A stretch of DNA of 51,652 nt from NCBI GenBank assembly GCA_028712475.1, contig JAQTQB010000015.1:1-51652 (forward strand), given 5' to 3'. The translations under genes and the position numbers were made by a program. This stretch comes from Verrucomicrobiales bacterium. Lineage in GTDB: Bacteria > Verrucomicrobiota > Verrucomicrobiia > Limisphaerales > UBA11358. The notes beneath the pieces are model-generated. The model had not been told where the DNA came from. It worked only from the letters and a program-made list of their open reading frames with translations, and ran no database searches. Positions 43,141-51,652 of this stretch are shown here, piece by piece (within the stretch, counting starts at the first letter, position 1; each line of letters begins with the position of its first letter).

Positions 43141-44016
43141 TTATTTCAGCCGTTTTGCCTCGGCCACAACCGCGGCGAGATAATCGCGGTATTCGCAATT
43201 GGGGATTTTGCCGACGAGTTCGTCAAGCTGCGCCAGCGAGACGAAGCCCTGCCGGAACGCGGATTCCTCCGGACAGCCAATCTTGATGCCGGCGCGCTTC
43301 TCAATCGTCTGCACATAGGCCGAAGCGTCGTGCAGGCTGCTGCTCGTGCCCGCGTCCAGCCACGCGAACCCGCGATTCAGCCGGTGCACGCGCAACGTGC
43401 CGCGCCGCAGATATTCCACGTTCACGGCGGTGATTTCCAGTTCGCCGCGCGCCGAAGGCTTCAGGGCTTTCGAGATTGCGACCACTTCATTGTCGAAAAT
43501 ATAAAGTCCGGGCACGGCGTAATTGCTTTTGGGTGATTTCGGTTTTTCCTCGATGGAAACCGCCTTGCCGGCCGCGTCAAATTCCACCACTCCGTAGCGT
43601 TCCGGGTCGTTGACGTGATAGCCAAAAATCGTTGCACCGGATTTGAAGTCGGCGAACGCGCGCTGAAACGTGTCGCCGCCGTAGAAAATGTTGTCACCCA
43701 GAATCAGCGTCACCGCATCCGAGCCGATGAAGGATTCCGCGATGAGAAACGCCTGTGCGATGCCCGCCGGTTTCGGCTGCTCGCGGTATTCGATGGTCAG
43801 TCCCCACGCGCTGCCGTCGCCGAGCAGTTGCTTGAAGCGCGGCAGATCGTGCGGCGTGGAAATCAGGCAGAATTCGCGGATGCCGCTCTCAATCAGCGTC
43901 GTGAGCGGATAATAAACCATCGGCTTGTCATAGACCGGCTGGAGCTGTTTGCTCGCGACCAGCGTGAGCGGATACAACCGCGAGCCGGCGCCGCCAGCGA
44001 GGATGATGCCTTTCAT
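43141..44016 (-). CDS. rfbA: Glucose-1-phosphate thymidylyltransferase
   Basis: A 291-residue nucleotidyltransferase forming dTDP-glucose. The ATG at 44016 begins the family start MKGIILAGGAGSRLYPLTLV; a longer frame to 44082 adds unrelated residues. Further hallmarks are KQLQPVYDKPMVYYPLTTLI, YREQPKPAGIAQAFLIAESF, LILGDNIFYGG, ERYGVVEFD and GRGFAWLDAGT-like RGFAWLDAGTSSSLHDAS. It is first in the dTDP-sugar gene row. Confidence 0.97.
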   Translation of the reverse strand: MKGIILAGGAGSRLYPLTLVASKQLQPVYDKPMVYYPLTTLIESGIREFCLISTPHDLPRFKQLLGDGSAWGLTIEYREQPKPAGIAQAFLIAESFIGSDAVTLILGDNIFYGGDTFQRAFADFKSGATIFGYHVNDPERYGVVEFDAAGKAVSIEEKPKSPKSNYAVPGLYIFDNEVVAISKALKPSARGELEITAVNVEYLRRGTLRVHRLNRGFAWLDAGTSSSLHDASAYVQTIEKRAGIKIGCPEESAFRQGFVSLAQLDELVGKIPNCEYRDYLAAVVAEAKRLK

Positions 44017-44065
44017 TTGCGGAAAGCGTATTGATTCCAACGGAAAAAGAAATCCGAAATTGTTC

Positions 44066-44126
44066 AACCACAAAGACACCAAGGCACAAAGGAAATTTAT
44101 TTGGTGCCCTTCGTGCCTTGGTGGTT
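44066..44126. repeat. Short-loop inverted repeat upstream of rfbA
   Basis: ACCAAGGCACAAAGG (44078-44092) and CCTTCGTGCCTTGGT (44108-44122) match at 14 of 15 positions across a 15-nt AT-rich loop, within AACCACAAAGAC-type flanking sequence. The sequence type is like the GxxExxY cassette arms (AACAACAAAGACGCAAAGAC), but no gene is enclosed. It may be an empty or collapsed cassette, or a terminator for the toxin gene. Confidence 0.5.
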
Positions 44127-44439
44127 AAAAATCCAATTCGACAAAATCTCCCGGTTTGAGCGCCGTCACAGCGGCAGCAATCTGGTTCGTGTGTTTTTGA
44201 ATTTCAGGCCAACTGGTCGTGGGCAAAACCAGAATCGCCAACTGTCTGCCGGTGAAATTTTGCTGGTAGCGCAGGTTCTGGTCGGTCGTGATGAAAACGT
44301 CGAAAGATTTTTCCGCTGCGGCCAGCAAATCGCCGTTGCTCAATTTTGCCCAGCCCTTTTCATAAGCCGTGGAAATTTCATGGCCGGCCAGTTGATGGCG
44401 CAAGGGCGCAGGCGTGCCGTGATCGAAAAGAATTTTCAT
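44125..44439 (-). CDS. DUF5615 PIN-like toxin
   Basis: A 104-residue protein with the Mut7-C/PIN-like pattern of DUF5615. KILFDHGTPAPLRHQLAGHE holds the first acidic residue, and the second site is FDVFITTDQNLRYQQ. The family members are proposed toxin components with a nuclease-like fold. It stands 9 bp after the DUF433 gene, its expected antitoxin partner. Confidence 0.85.
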   Translation of the reverse strand: MKILFDHGTPAPLRHQLAGHEISTAYEKGWAKLSNGDLLAAAEKSFDVFITTDQNLRYQQNFTGRQLAILVLPTTSWPEIQKHTNQIAAAVTALKPGDFVELDF

Positions 44440-44448
44440 GCGCAGGAA

Positions 44449-44667
44449 TTACGCGACCGTCAGGCTTTGTTCAGCGTGTTCCAGCACCGCCTCGACCTGT
44501 TCGCGGGCCACGCCGGGAAACCATTCGAGAAAATCGTCCACCGTCGCGCCGTCCTCCAGATTCTCAAACAGCGCCGCCACCGGCACGCGCGTGCCCTTGA
44601 ACAACCACGCGCCGCTGACTTTTCCAGCGATGCGTTCCACGGCGGCACATTTGCTCCAATCCAACAT
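44449..44667 (-). CDS. DUF433 antitoxin-like protein
   Basis: A 72-residue protein from ATG 44667. The DUF433 pattern is VSGAWLFKGTRVPVAALFEN, then LEDGATVDDFLEWFPGVARE, QVEAVLEHA, a small helix-turn-helix-like domain. It is paired with the DUF5615 gene in a two-gene module. The 284 bp between this gene's start and clpC hold no convincing gene. Confidence 0.85.
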   Translation of the reverse strand: MLDWSKCAAVERIAGKVSGAWLFKGTRVPVAALFENLEDGATVDDFLEWFPGVAREQVEAVLEHAEQSLTVA

Positions 44668-44951
44668 GACAAGACAATAACTTTGAACCAACAAAACGGC
44701 AAGGGGTGACTTGCCACGTCAAAGTGTAAAGACCGATGGGATAATAATTCAGCGCGGAAATGGAAATGCGAAACTCAACTCAAGAAAATGACCGCACGAC
44801 GGCGCGGAAGAATTGTTTCATAGCCGGCACGGAAATTTCAAAGTTATCGGAAGCTGAATACTGTTGGATTGTTTCTATCGAATTGGCGTCTTTCGCGGTA
44901 AGCGTCAAATTTAGAACATGCTCGTTCAATTGCAGCGTTGGTATTAGAATT

Positions 44952-47459
44952 TTAACTCGCCACTGCACCTTCCGCCGCCGCCTTCTGGTTGAACACCAGT
45001 TTTTCCTTGTCGCTCGTGACGAGGATGGGTTCGCCCGGCTGCAAACTGCCTTTGAGAATTTCTTCGGCGAGCGGGTCTTCCAGGAAACGCTCCACCGCCC
45101 GGCGCATCGGGCGCGCGCCGTATTGCGGGTCGTAACCTTTCTCCACTAGGAAGTCCTTCGCCTTGTCATCGAGTTCCAGCTTGATGTTTTTGTGGCGCAG
45201 GCGTTCAACCACCTTGTCTGCCTCCAGCGTGAGGATCTGGATGAGGTCGGGCTTGGTGAACGAGCGGAACACGATCACGTCGTCGAGCCGGTTCAAAAAT
45301 TCCGGACGGAACGTCCGCTTGGCCTCATCCAAAATCCGTTCGCGCATCTTCTCGTAGCTGCTTTCGTCCGTGATGGGCGAGAAGCCAAGCGTGGACTGCT
45401 TTTTAATGGTGTCTGAGCCGACGTTCGAGGTCATCAAGATGATTGTGTTGCGGAAATTGACGACGTGGCCGGTGTTGTCGGTCAGCTTGCCGTCCTCCAG
45501 AATTTGCAGCAGCAAATTCCAAACGTCCGGGTGCGCCTTTTCGATTTCGTCGAACAGCACGACGGAATACGGATTGCGCCGGACTTTTTCCGTGAGCTGG
45601 CCGCCTTCTTCGTAGCCAACGTAGCCGGGCGGCGAGCCGATGAGCCGCGAGACGTTGAACTTCTCCATGTATTCGCTCATGTCCAAATGAATGAGCGATT
45701 TCGTGTCGCCGAACATTTGTTCCGCGAGCGTCTTGGCGAGCAACGTTTTCCCAACGCCGGTCGGGCCGAGCAATAAAAATGCACCGATGGGGCGCTTCGG
45801 GTCTTTCAAGTCCGCGCGCGAACGGCGCAACGCCTTGCAAAGCGCGGAAACGCCCTCGCGCTGGCCGACGACGACTTTTTCCATCTCGGTCTCCACCGTG
45901 AGCAGCCGCTGCGTTTCGTCCTGGCCCATGCGCTTGAGCGGAATGCCCGTCCATTTGGCGACGATGTGCAAAATGTCGTCCTCATCCACGACGATGCGTT
46001 TTTCCTCGCCCGCCTTGCGCCAGTTGAGCAGCAGCGTCTCCAGTTTTTCCTTCGCCTGCTTTTCCTGGTCACGCATCTGCGCCGCGCCCTCGAAATCCTG
46101 ATTCTTGATGGCTTTTTCTTTTTTGCCTTTAATCTCTTCGATCTCGGCTTCGATTATTTTGCTTTCCGGCGGGCGCGTCATCGTGCTGATGCGCGCGCGT
46201 GAACCGGCTTCGTCCAAAACGTCAATCGCCTTGTCCGGCAAAAACCGGTCGGTGATGTAACGGTCGGAAAGTTTCACGGAAGCCTCGACGGCCTTGTCGG
46301 TGAACTCGGCCTTGTGATGCTCCTCGTATTTATGACGCACGCCTTTGAGGATTGTGATCGCATCCTCAATCGAAGGCGCTTCGACTTTCACCGACTGGAA
46401 ACGGCGTTCGAGCGCGGCGTCCTTCTCGATGTATTTGCGATACTCGTTCAAAGTAGTCGCGCCGACGCATTGCATTTCGCCGCGGGACAGCGCAGGCTTG
46501 ATGATGTTGCTCGCGTCCATCGTGCCTTCCGCCGAACCGGCACCGACGATGGTGTGCAATTCGTCTATGAAGAGAATAATGTTCTTCGCGCGGCGGATTT
46601 CGTCCATGACCGCCTTGATGCGTTCCTCGAACTGGCCGCGATATTTTGTGCCGGCGACCATCAGCGCGAGATCAAGCGTGATGACGCGCTTGTTGCGCAA
46701 AATTTCCGGCACGTTGCCCGCCGCGATTTCCTGCGCCAGTCCTTCGACAATAGCAGTTTTTCCAACGCCCGCTTCGCCAAGCAAAACCGGATTGTTCTTC
46801 GTGCGACGGCAGAGAATCTGGATGACGCGTTCGATCTCATTTTTGCGGCCGATGACCGGGTCCATGTCACCCTTGCGCGCGATTTCCGTGAGGTCGCGGC
46901 CAAACGCCTTGAGCGCGGGCGTTTTGACTTCGCCTTTTTTATCTGAACCGGCGGCGGCTTTTTCGCCCGATGCCGGCTCTTGTGGAATGGAAGATTCCTC
47001 GCCGCTGAAATTCGGGTCCAGCTCCTTCAAGATTTCCTGGCGGCATTGCTCGATGTCCACGTCGAGGTTTTTCAAAACCTTCGCCGCCACGCCGTCGCCT
47101 TCGCGCAACAGGCCAAGGAGGATGTGTTCCGTGCCGACGTAAGTGTGATTGAGCGCCTTGGCTTCCTTGGACGCGAGCGCGAGCACTTTTTTCACGCGCG
47201 GCGTGTAGGGAATGTTGCCGATCATCTTCTGGTCGGGGCCGGTGCCGACCTGCTTCTCAACTTCCATGCGGACGGTTTCGAGATCGAGGCCCATTTTCTG
47301 GATCACGTTCACCGCCACGCCCTGCCCCAGCTTGATCAGGCCGAGCAGGAGATGCTCCGTGCCGAGAAAGTTGTGGTTGAACCGGTCGGCCTCCTTGCGT
47401 GCCAGCGCGAGCACCTGCTGCGCGCGCGGTGTGAAATTGCTCATGGATTCATCGCTCAT
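44952..47459 (-). CDS. clpC: ClpC AAA+ unfoldase
   Basis: An 835-residue Hsp100 chaperone. Residues 7-150 are the double Clp-N repeat ([40 protein letters not shown]). The first AAA+ domain has the P-loop GEAGVGKT (228-235) and [20 protein letters not shown]. The middle domain with the UVR motif is [17 protein letters not shown]. The second AAA+ domain has [20 protein letters not shown] and the LGF loop (STLGFSP) that docks to ClpP. It unfolds substrates, including arginine-phosphorylated proteins, for ClpP. The first ATG is used; M6 at 47444 is an alternative. It is last in the ilvE-mcsA-mcsB-clpC row. Confidence 0.97.
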   Translation of the reverse strand: MSDESMSNFTPRAQQVLALARKEADRFNHNFLGTEHLLLGLIKLGQGVAVNVIQKMGLDLETVRMEVEKQVGTGPDQKMIGNIPYTPRVKKVLALASKEAKALNHTYVGTEHILLGLLREGDGVAAKVLKNLDVDIEQCRQEILKELDPNFSGEESSIPQEPASGEKAAAGSDKKGEVKTPALKAFGRDLTEIARKGDMDPVIGRKNEIERVIQILCRRTKNNPVLLGEAGVGKTAIVEGLAQEIAAGNVPEILRNKRVITLDLALMVAGTKYRGQFEERIKAVMDEIRRAKNIILFIDELHTIVGAGSAEGTMDASNIIKPALSRGEMQCVGATTLNEYRKYIEKDAALERRFQSVKVEAPSIEDAITILKGVRHKYEEHHKAEFTDKAVEASVKLSDRYITDRFLPDKAIDVLDEAGSRARISTMTRPPESKIIEAEIEEIKGKKEKAIKNQDFEGAAQMRDQEKQAKEKLETLLLNWRKAGEEKRIVVDEDDILHIVAKWTGIPLKRMGQDETQRLLTVETEMEKVVVGQREGVSALCKALRRSRADLKDPKRPIGAFLLLGPTGVGKTLLAKTLAEQMFGDTKSLIHLDMSEYMEKFNVSRLIGSPPGYVGYEEGGQLTEKVRRNPYSVVLFDEIEKAHPDVWNLLLQILEDGKLTDNTGHVVNFRNTIILMTSNVGSDTIKKQSTLGFSPITDESSYEKMRERILDEAKRTFRPEFLNRLDDVIVFRSFTKPDLIQILTLEADKVVERLRHKNIKLELDDKAKDFLVEKGYDPQYGARPMRRAVERFLEDPLAEEILKGSLQPGEPILVTSDKEKLVFNQKAAAEGAVAS

Positions 47460-47468
47460 ACTGAAATC

Positions 47469-47498
47469 ATAATGCTACGAATCGGGAGATTTGTCCAA
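47469..47498 (-). promoter_or_regulatory. Possible clpC promoter
   Basis: On the minus strand TTGGAC (47498-47493) and CATTAT (47474-47469), with an 18-nt spacer, make a moderate sigma-70 match just before the clpC ATG. The distance implies a very short leader. No CtsR-type heptad repeat is visible. Confidence 0.3.
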
Positions 47499-47588
47499 TG
47501 CGTTTGAGAAATCAAAGACGCATGACGATCCCTGCGCCTTGGGAGAACTGGCTTTCAAAATCCTCAATCTGGCTGACTGGGAACTTCT

Positions 47589-48677
47589 TCAATTCCCCGT
47601 CTTCGGCGGCTTCACACTTGGCCGGCTGACGTTTTTCAACCGGTCGCGCACCATGTCGGAACGCAGAAGGTCGCGTTCCTCGGCGGAAAGTTTGTCGGAG
47701 AATTGTTTCTGCAAATGCGCCGGCTGCGTGGTGATGAACAACTCATCAACGAGCGAACGGTCCACCTCCGGGAACAATCCCAAGTCCACGCCCAGCCGCA
47801 TCAGCGACAGCAGGTTCATCGTTTCCTTCGAGGAAATGCTGTGCGCATTCGCCAGAACGCCATAAGCGCGCCCGATGTGATTGAAGACCGTCTTCGGTTT
47901 TTTCTCCAACAACGTCTGCCGCGCATTTTCCTCGTGCTCGATGATCTGCAACAAAACCTTGTCCAGCCGTTCCACAATCGTGATTTCGTTTTCTCCGAGC
48001 GTCATCTGATTCGAGACCTGAAACACATTGCCGAGCGCCTCCGTGCCTTCGCCGTAAAGCCCGCGCACCGCAAGGCCGAGCTTGTTGACGGATTGGATGA
48101 TGGGATTGATCTGCTCGGCCAGCACGAGTCCCGGCAGATGCAACATCGCGCTGACGCGGATGCCCGTTCCCAGATTCGTCGGGCAAGCGGTCAGATAGCC
48201 GAGTTCGTTGCTGAAAGCGTAATCAAGCTTCTTCTCCAGTGCGGAATCAAAAGCATCAATCGCGCTCCACGCCTGGCGCAATTGCAAACCGGGCCGCAAC
48301 GCCTGCATCCGCAAATGGTCTTCCTCGTTGATCATCACACAAAAAGTTTCCTCGCGGTTCAAGACCAGGCCGCTACCGGAACTTTTCGCGGCGTGTTCGC
48401 GGCTGATGAGATGGCGCTCCACAAGAATCTGTTTGTCGAGCGCGCCAAGATTGTCCATCGCCTCGGAAAAGGCGTCCTTCATTTCCGGCAGACTTTCGAC
48501 GGCGGGACGGATCGTCTCCAAAACTTTGATGCGCTCCGGCTTTTTCGCCCAGCCGGGGTAGGCCGCATCCTTCAGATTGCGCGCCAGCCGCACGCGGCTC
48601 GACATGACGATGCGGTCATGCGGGCCGTGCAACTTTGTGGCCTCCGCTGGTGTGATGAGAAATTCGTATATGTCCAT
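47589..48677 (-). CDS. mcsB: Protein arginine kinase McsB
   Basis: A 362-residue phosphagen-kinase-like enzyme. The ATG at 48677 (DIYEFLITPAEATKL) is preferred over 48731. Signatures are IVMSSRVRLARNLKDAAYPG, NREETFCVMINEEDHLRMQA and ELGYLTACPTNLGTGIRVSA with the active-site Cys. It phosphorylates arginines and so marks proteins for ClpCP. It lies between mcsA and clpC, as in Firmicutes. Confidence 0.95.
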   Translation of the reverse strand: MDIYEFLITPAEATKLHGPHDRIVMSSRVRLARNLKDAAYPGWAKKPERIKVLETIRPAVESLPEMKDAFSEAMDNLGALDKQILVERHLISREHAAKSSGSGLVLNREETFCVMINEEDHLRMQALRPGLQLRQAWSAIDAFDSALEKKLDYAFSNELGYLTACPTNLGTGIRVSAMLHLPGLVLAEQINPIIQSVNKLGLAVRGLYGEGTEALGNVFQVSNQMTLGENEITIVERLDKVLLQIIEHEENARQTLLEKKPKTVFNHIGRAYGVLANAHSISSKETMNLLSLMRLGVDLGLFPEVDRSLVDELFITTQPAHLQKQFSDKLSAEERDLLRSDMVRDRLKNVSRPSVKPPKTGN

Positions 48678-48691
48678 TTTCAAAATTGTTT

Positions 48692-48760
48692 GGTGGGGCG
48701 AGACTCCCGGCGAGCCGTTCGATAAATTCATTTGCGGCTCGCGAGGACGCTCGCCCCACC
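48692..48760. repeat. REP-like inverted repeat between mcsA and mcsB
   Basis: Arms of 26 bp at 48692-48717 (GGTGGGGCGAGACTCCCGGC plus GAGCCG) and 48735-48760 match at 22 of 26 positions after reverse-complementing, with a 17-nt AT-rich loop. It sits in the 93-bp gap between two cotranscribed genes, so its hairpin would form in the mRNA. Confidence 0.6.
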
Positions 48761-48770
48761 TTGCAAACCG

Positions 48771-49289
48771 TCACGTCACTTTTGCTGGCGACGGCAGACC
48801 ATCGTTCAGTTGTTTCAGTTCATCGCGCACCTTCGCCGCCTGCTCGAAATCTTCCGCCTCGACGGCCTTGGCCAGTTTTTTTTGCAGCGACTTGAGCCGT
48901 TCCGCATTGTCGCGCGACTGGCGGAGCGCTTCCGGCGATTTGCCAACGTGCCGTGTGCCCTTATGCATCGTCTTCAGCAGGCCTTCCAAGCCCTCGGCGA
49001 AAACCTGGTAACATTCCGGGCAGCCAAGCCGGCCCGACTTTTTGAAATCCGCCTGTGAAAAGCCGCAGCGCGGGCATTTCAAATCCACACCGCCAGTGGT
49101 CTGCGTGATTTCCTGCGCCGCGCCGAGGCCGAGCAGCAGATCCGCATCCGCGAGCGAGAACGTAGTGGGGTTGTCCACGCCCTTGTTCTTGGCGCAATCC
49201 TCGCACAAGTTCACCTTGTGCATCTTGTCGTTCTCAATGTGGGTGAGAAAGACGGTCGCCGTTTTTTCTTTGCAAATGGAACATTGCAT
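48771..49289 (-). CDS. mcsA: McsA, zinc-finger activator of McsB
   Basis: A 172-residue protein with four C-x2-C pairs (C3/C6, C29/C32, C72/C75, C90/C93) forming two zinc sites. A UVR motif lies at ~132-161 (SLQKKLAKAVEAEDFEQAAK, VRDELKQL). The layout equals Bacillus McsA, which activates the arginine kinase and binds ClpC. It starts 4 bp after ilvE ends and stands upstream of mcsB. Confidence 0.94.
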   Translation of the reverse strand: MQCSICKEKTATVFLTHIENDKMHKVNLCEDCAKNKGVDNPTTFSLADADLLLGLGAAQEITQTTGGVDLKCPRCGFSQADFKKSGRLGCPECYQVFAEGLEGLLKTMHKGTRHVGKSPEALRQSRDNAERLKSLQKKLAKAVEAEDFEQAAKVRDELKQLNDGLPSPAKVT

Positions 49290-49293
49290 AACT

Positions 49294-50166
49294 CTATTTG
49301 TATATCGGCTCTCCAGAGACTTTCGTCAAGGCGTGGTATTTTTCCACCAGCTCGCGCGTGAGCGGCCCCGGCTTGCCGGTGCCGATGACACGACCATCAA
49401 TCTTCACCACCGGCATGATTTCCGCGCCTGTGCCGGTCAGGAAACATTCGTCCGCGTTGAACATATCGTAGCGCGTCAGATTCGGCTCGGAGACTTTCAG
49501 ACCGGCGGCGTGCGCCAGATCAATCACCGTCTGCCGCGTGATGCCATAAAGCGCGCCCGCCGAATTGGGCGGCGTAAGAACTTCGCCGTTCTTGATGATG
49601 AACAGATTGTCCGCCGTGCATTCAGAAACGAATCCCTCGGCGTTCAGCATCACCGCTTCTTCCACGCCCGCGTTGTTCGCCTCAATTTTGGCGAGGATGT
49701 TATTCAGATAATTCAGCGACTTGATGGCCGGGTTCACCGCGCTGTGGAGATTCCTCACGGTCGGCACGGTCACGATGTCCATGCCGTGCGCGTAAAGTTC
49801 CTGGGGATAAACCTGGATTTTGTCCGCGATGATGATGACGGACGGATTTTTGCAGCTCTTTGGATTCAAGCCCAGCGTGCCCACGCCGCGCGTGACGATA
49901 AGGCGGATGTAACCGGCGCGCAGCTTGTTTTTCCGGCACGTCTCGACGGTCGCCTTCATCAATTCCGCATGCGACATGGGGATTTGGAGCAAAATCGCCT
50001 TGGCGGAATAAAACAAGCGGTCAATGTGCTCCTTGAGCTTGAAGACGCGCCCGCTGTAGATGCGGATGCCTTCAAAAATGCCGTCGCCGTAAAGGAGGCC
50101 GTGGTCGAACACGGAGACTTTGGCGGTGCGCTCGTCGTAATATTTGCCGTCAATAAAGATTTTCAT
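49294..50166 (-). CDS. ilvE: Branched-chain amino acid aminotransferase
   Basis: A 290-residue fold-type IV PLP enzyme starting MKIFIDGKYYDERTAKVSVF, with DHGLLYGDGIFEGIRIYSGR. The Schiff-base lysine is K149 in VNPAIKSLNYLNNILAK. EAVMLNAEGFVSECTADNLF and FLTGTGAEIMPVVKIDGR are typical of BCAT and D-amino-acid transaminase relatives. The length favours IlvE; a D-amino acid aminotransferase is possible. It leads the mcsA-mcsB-clpC row, an odd partnership. The ATG at 50166 is chosen over 50217. Confidence 0.9.
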   Translation of the reverse strand: MKIFIDGKYYDERTAKVSVFDHGLLYGDGIFEGIRIYSGRVFKLKEHIDRLFYSAKAILLQIPMSHAELMKATVETCRKNKLRAGYIRLIVTRGVGTLGLNPKSCKNPSVIIIADKIQVYPQELYAHGMDIVTVPTVRNLHSAVNPAIKSLNYLNNILAKIEANNAGVEEAVMLNAEGFVSECTADNLFIIKNGEVLTPPNSAGALYGITRQTVIDLAHAAGLKVSEPNLTRYDMFNADECFLTGTGAEIMPVVKIDGRVIGTGKPGPLTRELVEKYHALTKVSGEPIYK

Positions 50167-50453
50167 GCGTAAACGGGTGCCAACGTATTTCAAAAGTCGG
50201 GTCGAGGCAAACGTCAATTTGGCTGGCGGGTCGTCGCGCTGCGCGTCCGGCCAGCACAGCGCGCCGTCACGCGGTATTTAGATTTCACTTGGTTGATTCC
50301 AGACATTAATTACAATTCCCCGCTCATTGTAATGCCACATACGCAACATCCCATCGAACTTTTGCGCTTCAACACTTGCGGCATGTTGATGACGACAAAG
50401 CCAGCGAAGCCGCGAGGGAAGACCGCAAGAAGGCCGGATATTTTTAACATTCT

Positions 50454-51311
50454 GTGAACATGGGCGAACTTGAATCCAATCCCGAAAAGCGCATCGCGTT
50501 GTTTCAGCGAAAGGAAGTTCGCCGCGTCATCCACAACAACGAGTGGTGGTTTGTCGTGGTTGACGTGGTTGCGGCGCTAACTGATTCCGTAAATCCGACG
50601 GACTATTTCAACAAGGTTCGCCAGCGCGACCCGGAGCTTGCCAAAGGGTATGGACAAATTGTCCACCCCCTTTTAGTTCCGACTGCGGGTGGCCCACAAA
50701 AACTGAATTGCGCCAACACCGAAGGCATCTTCCGTCTCATTCAATCCATACCCAGCCCCAAGGCCGAGCCGTTCAAGCGCTGGCTCGCGCGCGTCGGCTA
50801 CGAGCGTATTCAGGAGATTGAAGACCCCGAACTCGCCACCAAACGCACCCGCGCCATCTATCAGGCCAAGGGCTACTCCGCCGACTGGATCGAGAAACGG
50901 ATGCGCTCCATCGCCATCCGTGACGAACTGACTGACGAATGGAAGAAGCGCGGCGTGCGGGAGCAGCGCGAATACGCCATCCTCACCGCCGAGATTTCCA
51001 AGGCCACGTTCGGCCTGACGCCGACGGAATACGCCGAGTTCAAGCGGCTCAAGCGTGAGAACCTCCGCGACCACATGACCGACTTGGAACTCATCTTTTC
51101 AATGTTGGGTGAAGCAGCCACGACGGAAATCGCCCGCAACCGCGACACGCAAGGTTTCCCGCAAAACAAACAAGCCGCGCGCTCCGGCGGCAAAGTGGCC
51201 GGCAACGCCCGCCGCGAACTGGAAAAGAAAAGCGGCCGAAAAGTCGTCACGAGTGAAAATTATCTGACGCTGACGCAGGCGGCGAAGAAAGTGAAACAGA
51301 TGAAGGCGTGA
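50454..51311 (+). CDS. BRO-N domain protein (phage antirepressor-like)
   Basis: A 285-residue protein. Residues ~15-115 are the BRO-N DNA-binding domain (KEVRRVIHNNEWWFVVVDVV, AALTDSVNPTDYFNKVRQRD; CANTEGIFRLIQSIPSPKAE). The rest is a characteristic extension (PFKRWLARVGYERIQEIEDP; IEKRMRSIAIRDELTDEWKK) with a Lys-rich end. BRO-N proteins occur in phages, viruses and as solitary bacterial genes. The role is likely DNA binding or regulation. Start: GTG 50454 or ATG 50460. The 287-bp gap before it contains no recognised gene, only a short frame ending DDDKASEAAREDRKKAGYF that could be a gene remnant. Confidence 0.88.
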   Translation: MNMGELESNPEKRIALFQRKEVRRVIHNNEWWFVVVDVVAALTDSVNPTDYFNKVRQRDPELAKGYGQIVHPLLVPTAGGPQKLNCANTEGIFRLIQSIPSPKAEPFKRWLARVGYERIQEIEDPELATKRTRAIYQAKGYSADWIEKRMRSIAIRDELTDEWKKRGVREQREYAILTAEISKATFGLTPTEYAEFKRLKRENLRDHMTDLELIFSMLGEAATTEIARNRDTQGFPQNKQAARSGGKVAGNARRELEKKSGRKVVTSENYLTLTQAAKKVKQMKA

Positions 51312-51315
51312 AGAA

Positions 51316-51552
51316 ATGAATGACGCCGTATTTGAACATTTGGCCAAGCGCATTTTCAAATGCTCTCATTGCGGAAGTTTTTTTGAATCGCAACTGAATC
51401 TGCGGTTACATCTTTGCGAATCTCACAATACAGAAATTTGTCGCAGCCATCGTGTGCAACGCCCGGCTACTTTGAACGGTATTGAAAGGCCGAACAAACT
51501 TTGTTTTTGTGGACATTGTGTGGAACTTAAGGAGACGCTGATTAAAGCGTAG
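51316..51552 (+). CDS. Small protein with a C2H2 zinc finger
   Basis: A 78-residue protein starting 4 bp after the BRO-N gene. Residues 14-37 (FKCSHCGSFFESQLNLRLHL, CESH) match the classical C2H2 zinc-finger spacing exactly: C16-x2-C19-x3-F23-x5-L29-x2-H32-x4-H37. The C-terminus has further cysteines (CFCGHC). Such canonical fingers are uncommon in bacteria. The close spacing suggests co-expression with BRO-N. The last 100 bp of the window (51553-51652) show only an open frame from 51576 to the edge, not recognised. Confidence 0.6.
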   Translation: MNDAVFEHLAKRIFKCSHCGSFFESQLNLRLHLCESHNTEICRSHRVQRPATLNGIERPNKLCFCGHCVELKETLIKA

Positions 51553-51652
51553 TTTTCAAATTCCAGTGTTTGCGGATGGAAGATACTCCTCGAGCGGCGA
51601 AGATTTGTGTCCGGCGGCTTGGGTTGGCGAGGCGGTTCTGGGTTGGTGGCGG

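Noticed and set aside
44780..44968. 62-codon frame downstream of clpC
   Set aside because: It overlaps the clpC end by 17 nt and lacks a ribosome site or recognisable motif. It remains possible but unsupported.
51576..51652. Open frame from ATG 51576 to the right edge
   Set aside because: Only 25 codons are visible (MEDTPRAAKICVRRLGLARR...), with no motif; it cannot be judged from this window.

Overview
The window looks like the chromosome of a Gram-negative, lipid A-bearing bacterium of the Verrucomicrobia/PVC group, probably a Pedosphaera-like lineage. This is inferred from gene content, not from a marker-gene tree. The content behind it is a bacterial V/A-type ATPase operon, an LpxC-FabZ fusion, a membrane pyrophosphatase beside pyruvate phosphate dikinase, an mcsA-mcsB-clpC cluster without ctsR, a prepilin peptidase with a large internal insertion, and many REP-like inverted repeats. 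Shine-Dalgarno sequences are weak or absent for many genes, and ATGA stop/start overlaps are common.

Region 1 (1-1158) holds the 5' part of a glycosyltransferase gene on the minus strand that runs off the left edge. Region 2 (1159-12194) is the most interesting part: an intact tRNA-Ala(GGC) whose 3' half plus terminator forms a perfect 102-bp direct repeat (1186-1287 and 12093-12194). The repeats bracket a ~10.9-kb one-strand gene train: tyrosine integrase, nucleotidyltransferase-only ATP-dependent DNA ligase, Xis-like protein, DnaB/RepA-like ATPase beside a CCGCCAA repeat cluster, HTH proteins, a major-capsid-like protein and a tape-measure-like protein. No terminase large subunit, portal, tail or lysis gene is recognisable, so it resembles a capsid-encoding phage satellite more than a complete prophage.

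Region 3 (12287-20861, minus) is a nine-gene V-type ATPase operon in the order H-C-I-K-F-E-A-B-D. Region 4 (21150-27402) has a DoxX protein and, divergently, ppdK followed by hppA. These two suit PPi-linked energy metabolism: the dikinase makes or uses PPi and the pump couples PPi hydrolysis to ion transport. Region 5 (27563-30967) has heme genes hemC and hemA with a CcsA/HemX-like membrane protein.

Region 6 (31043-36946) carries a lytic transglycosylase, lpxC-fabZ and lpxA (lipid A), the prepilin peptidase and aroE. Two insertions interrupt it. One is a four-helix-bundle (S23/IVP-like) gene flanked by heptamer inverted repeats, between lpxC-fabZ and lpxA. The other is a 211-bp palindromic insertion flanked by a 24-bp direct duplication, between aroE and the prepilin peptidase. 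Region 7 (37064-44667) has acetyl-CoA synthetase, a subtilisin-like protease, dTDP-sugar genes (rfbA, rmlD-like, rfbB) interrupted by an inverted-repeat-flanked GxxExxY gene, and a DUF433/DUF5615 toxin-antitoxin-like pair.

Region 8 (44952-50166, minus) is ilvE-mcsA-mcsB-clpC, a protein quality-control cluster. Region 9 (50454-51552) holds a BRO-N protein and a small protein with a textbook C2H2 zinc finger. All family calls rest on reading motifs by eye; no database search was run.
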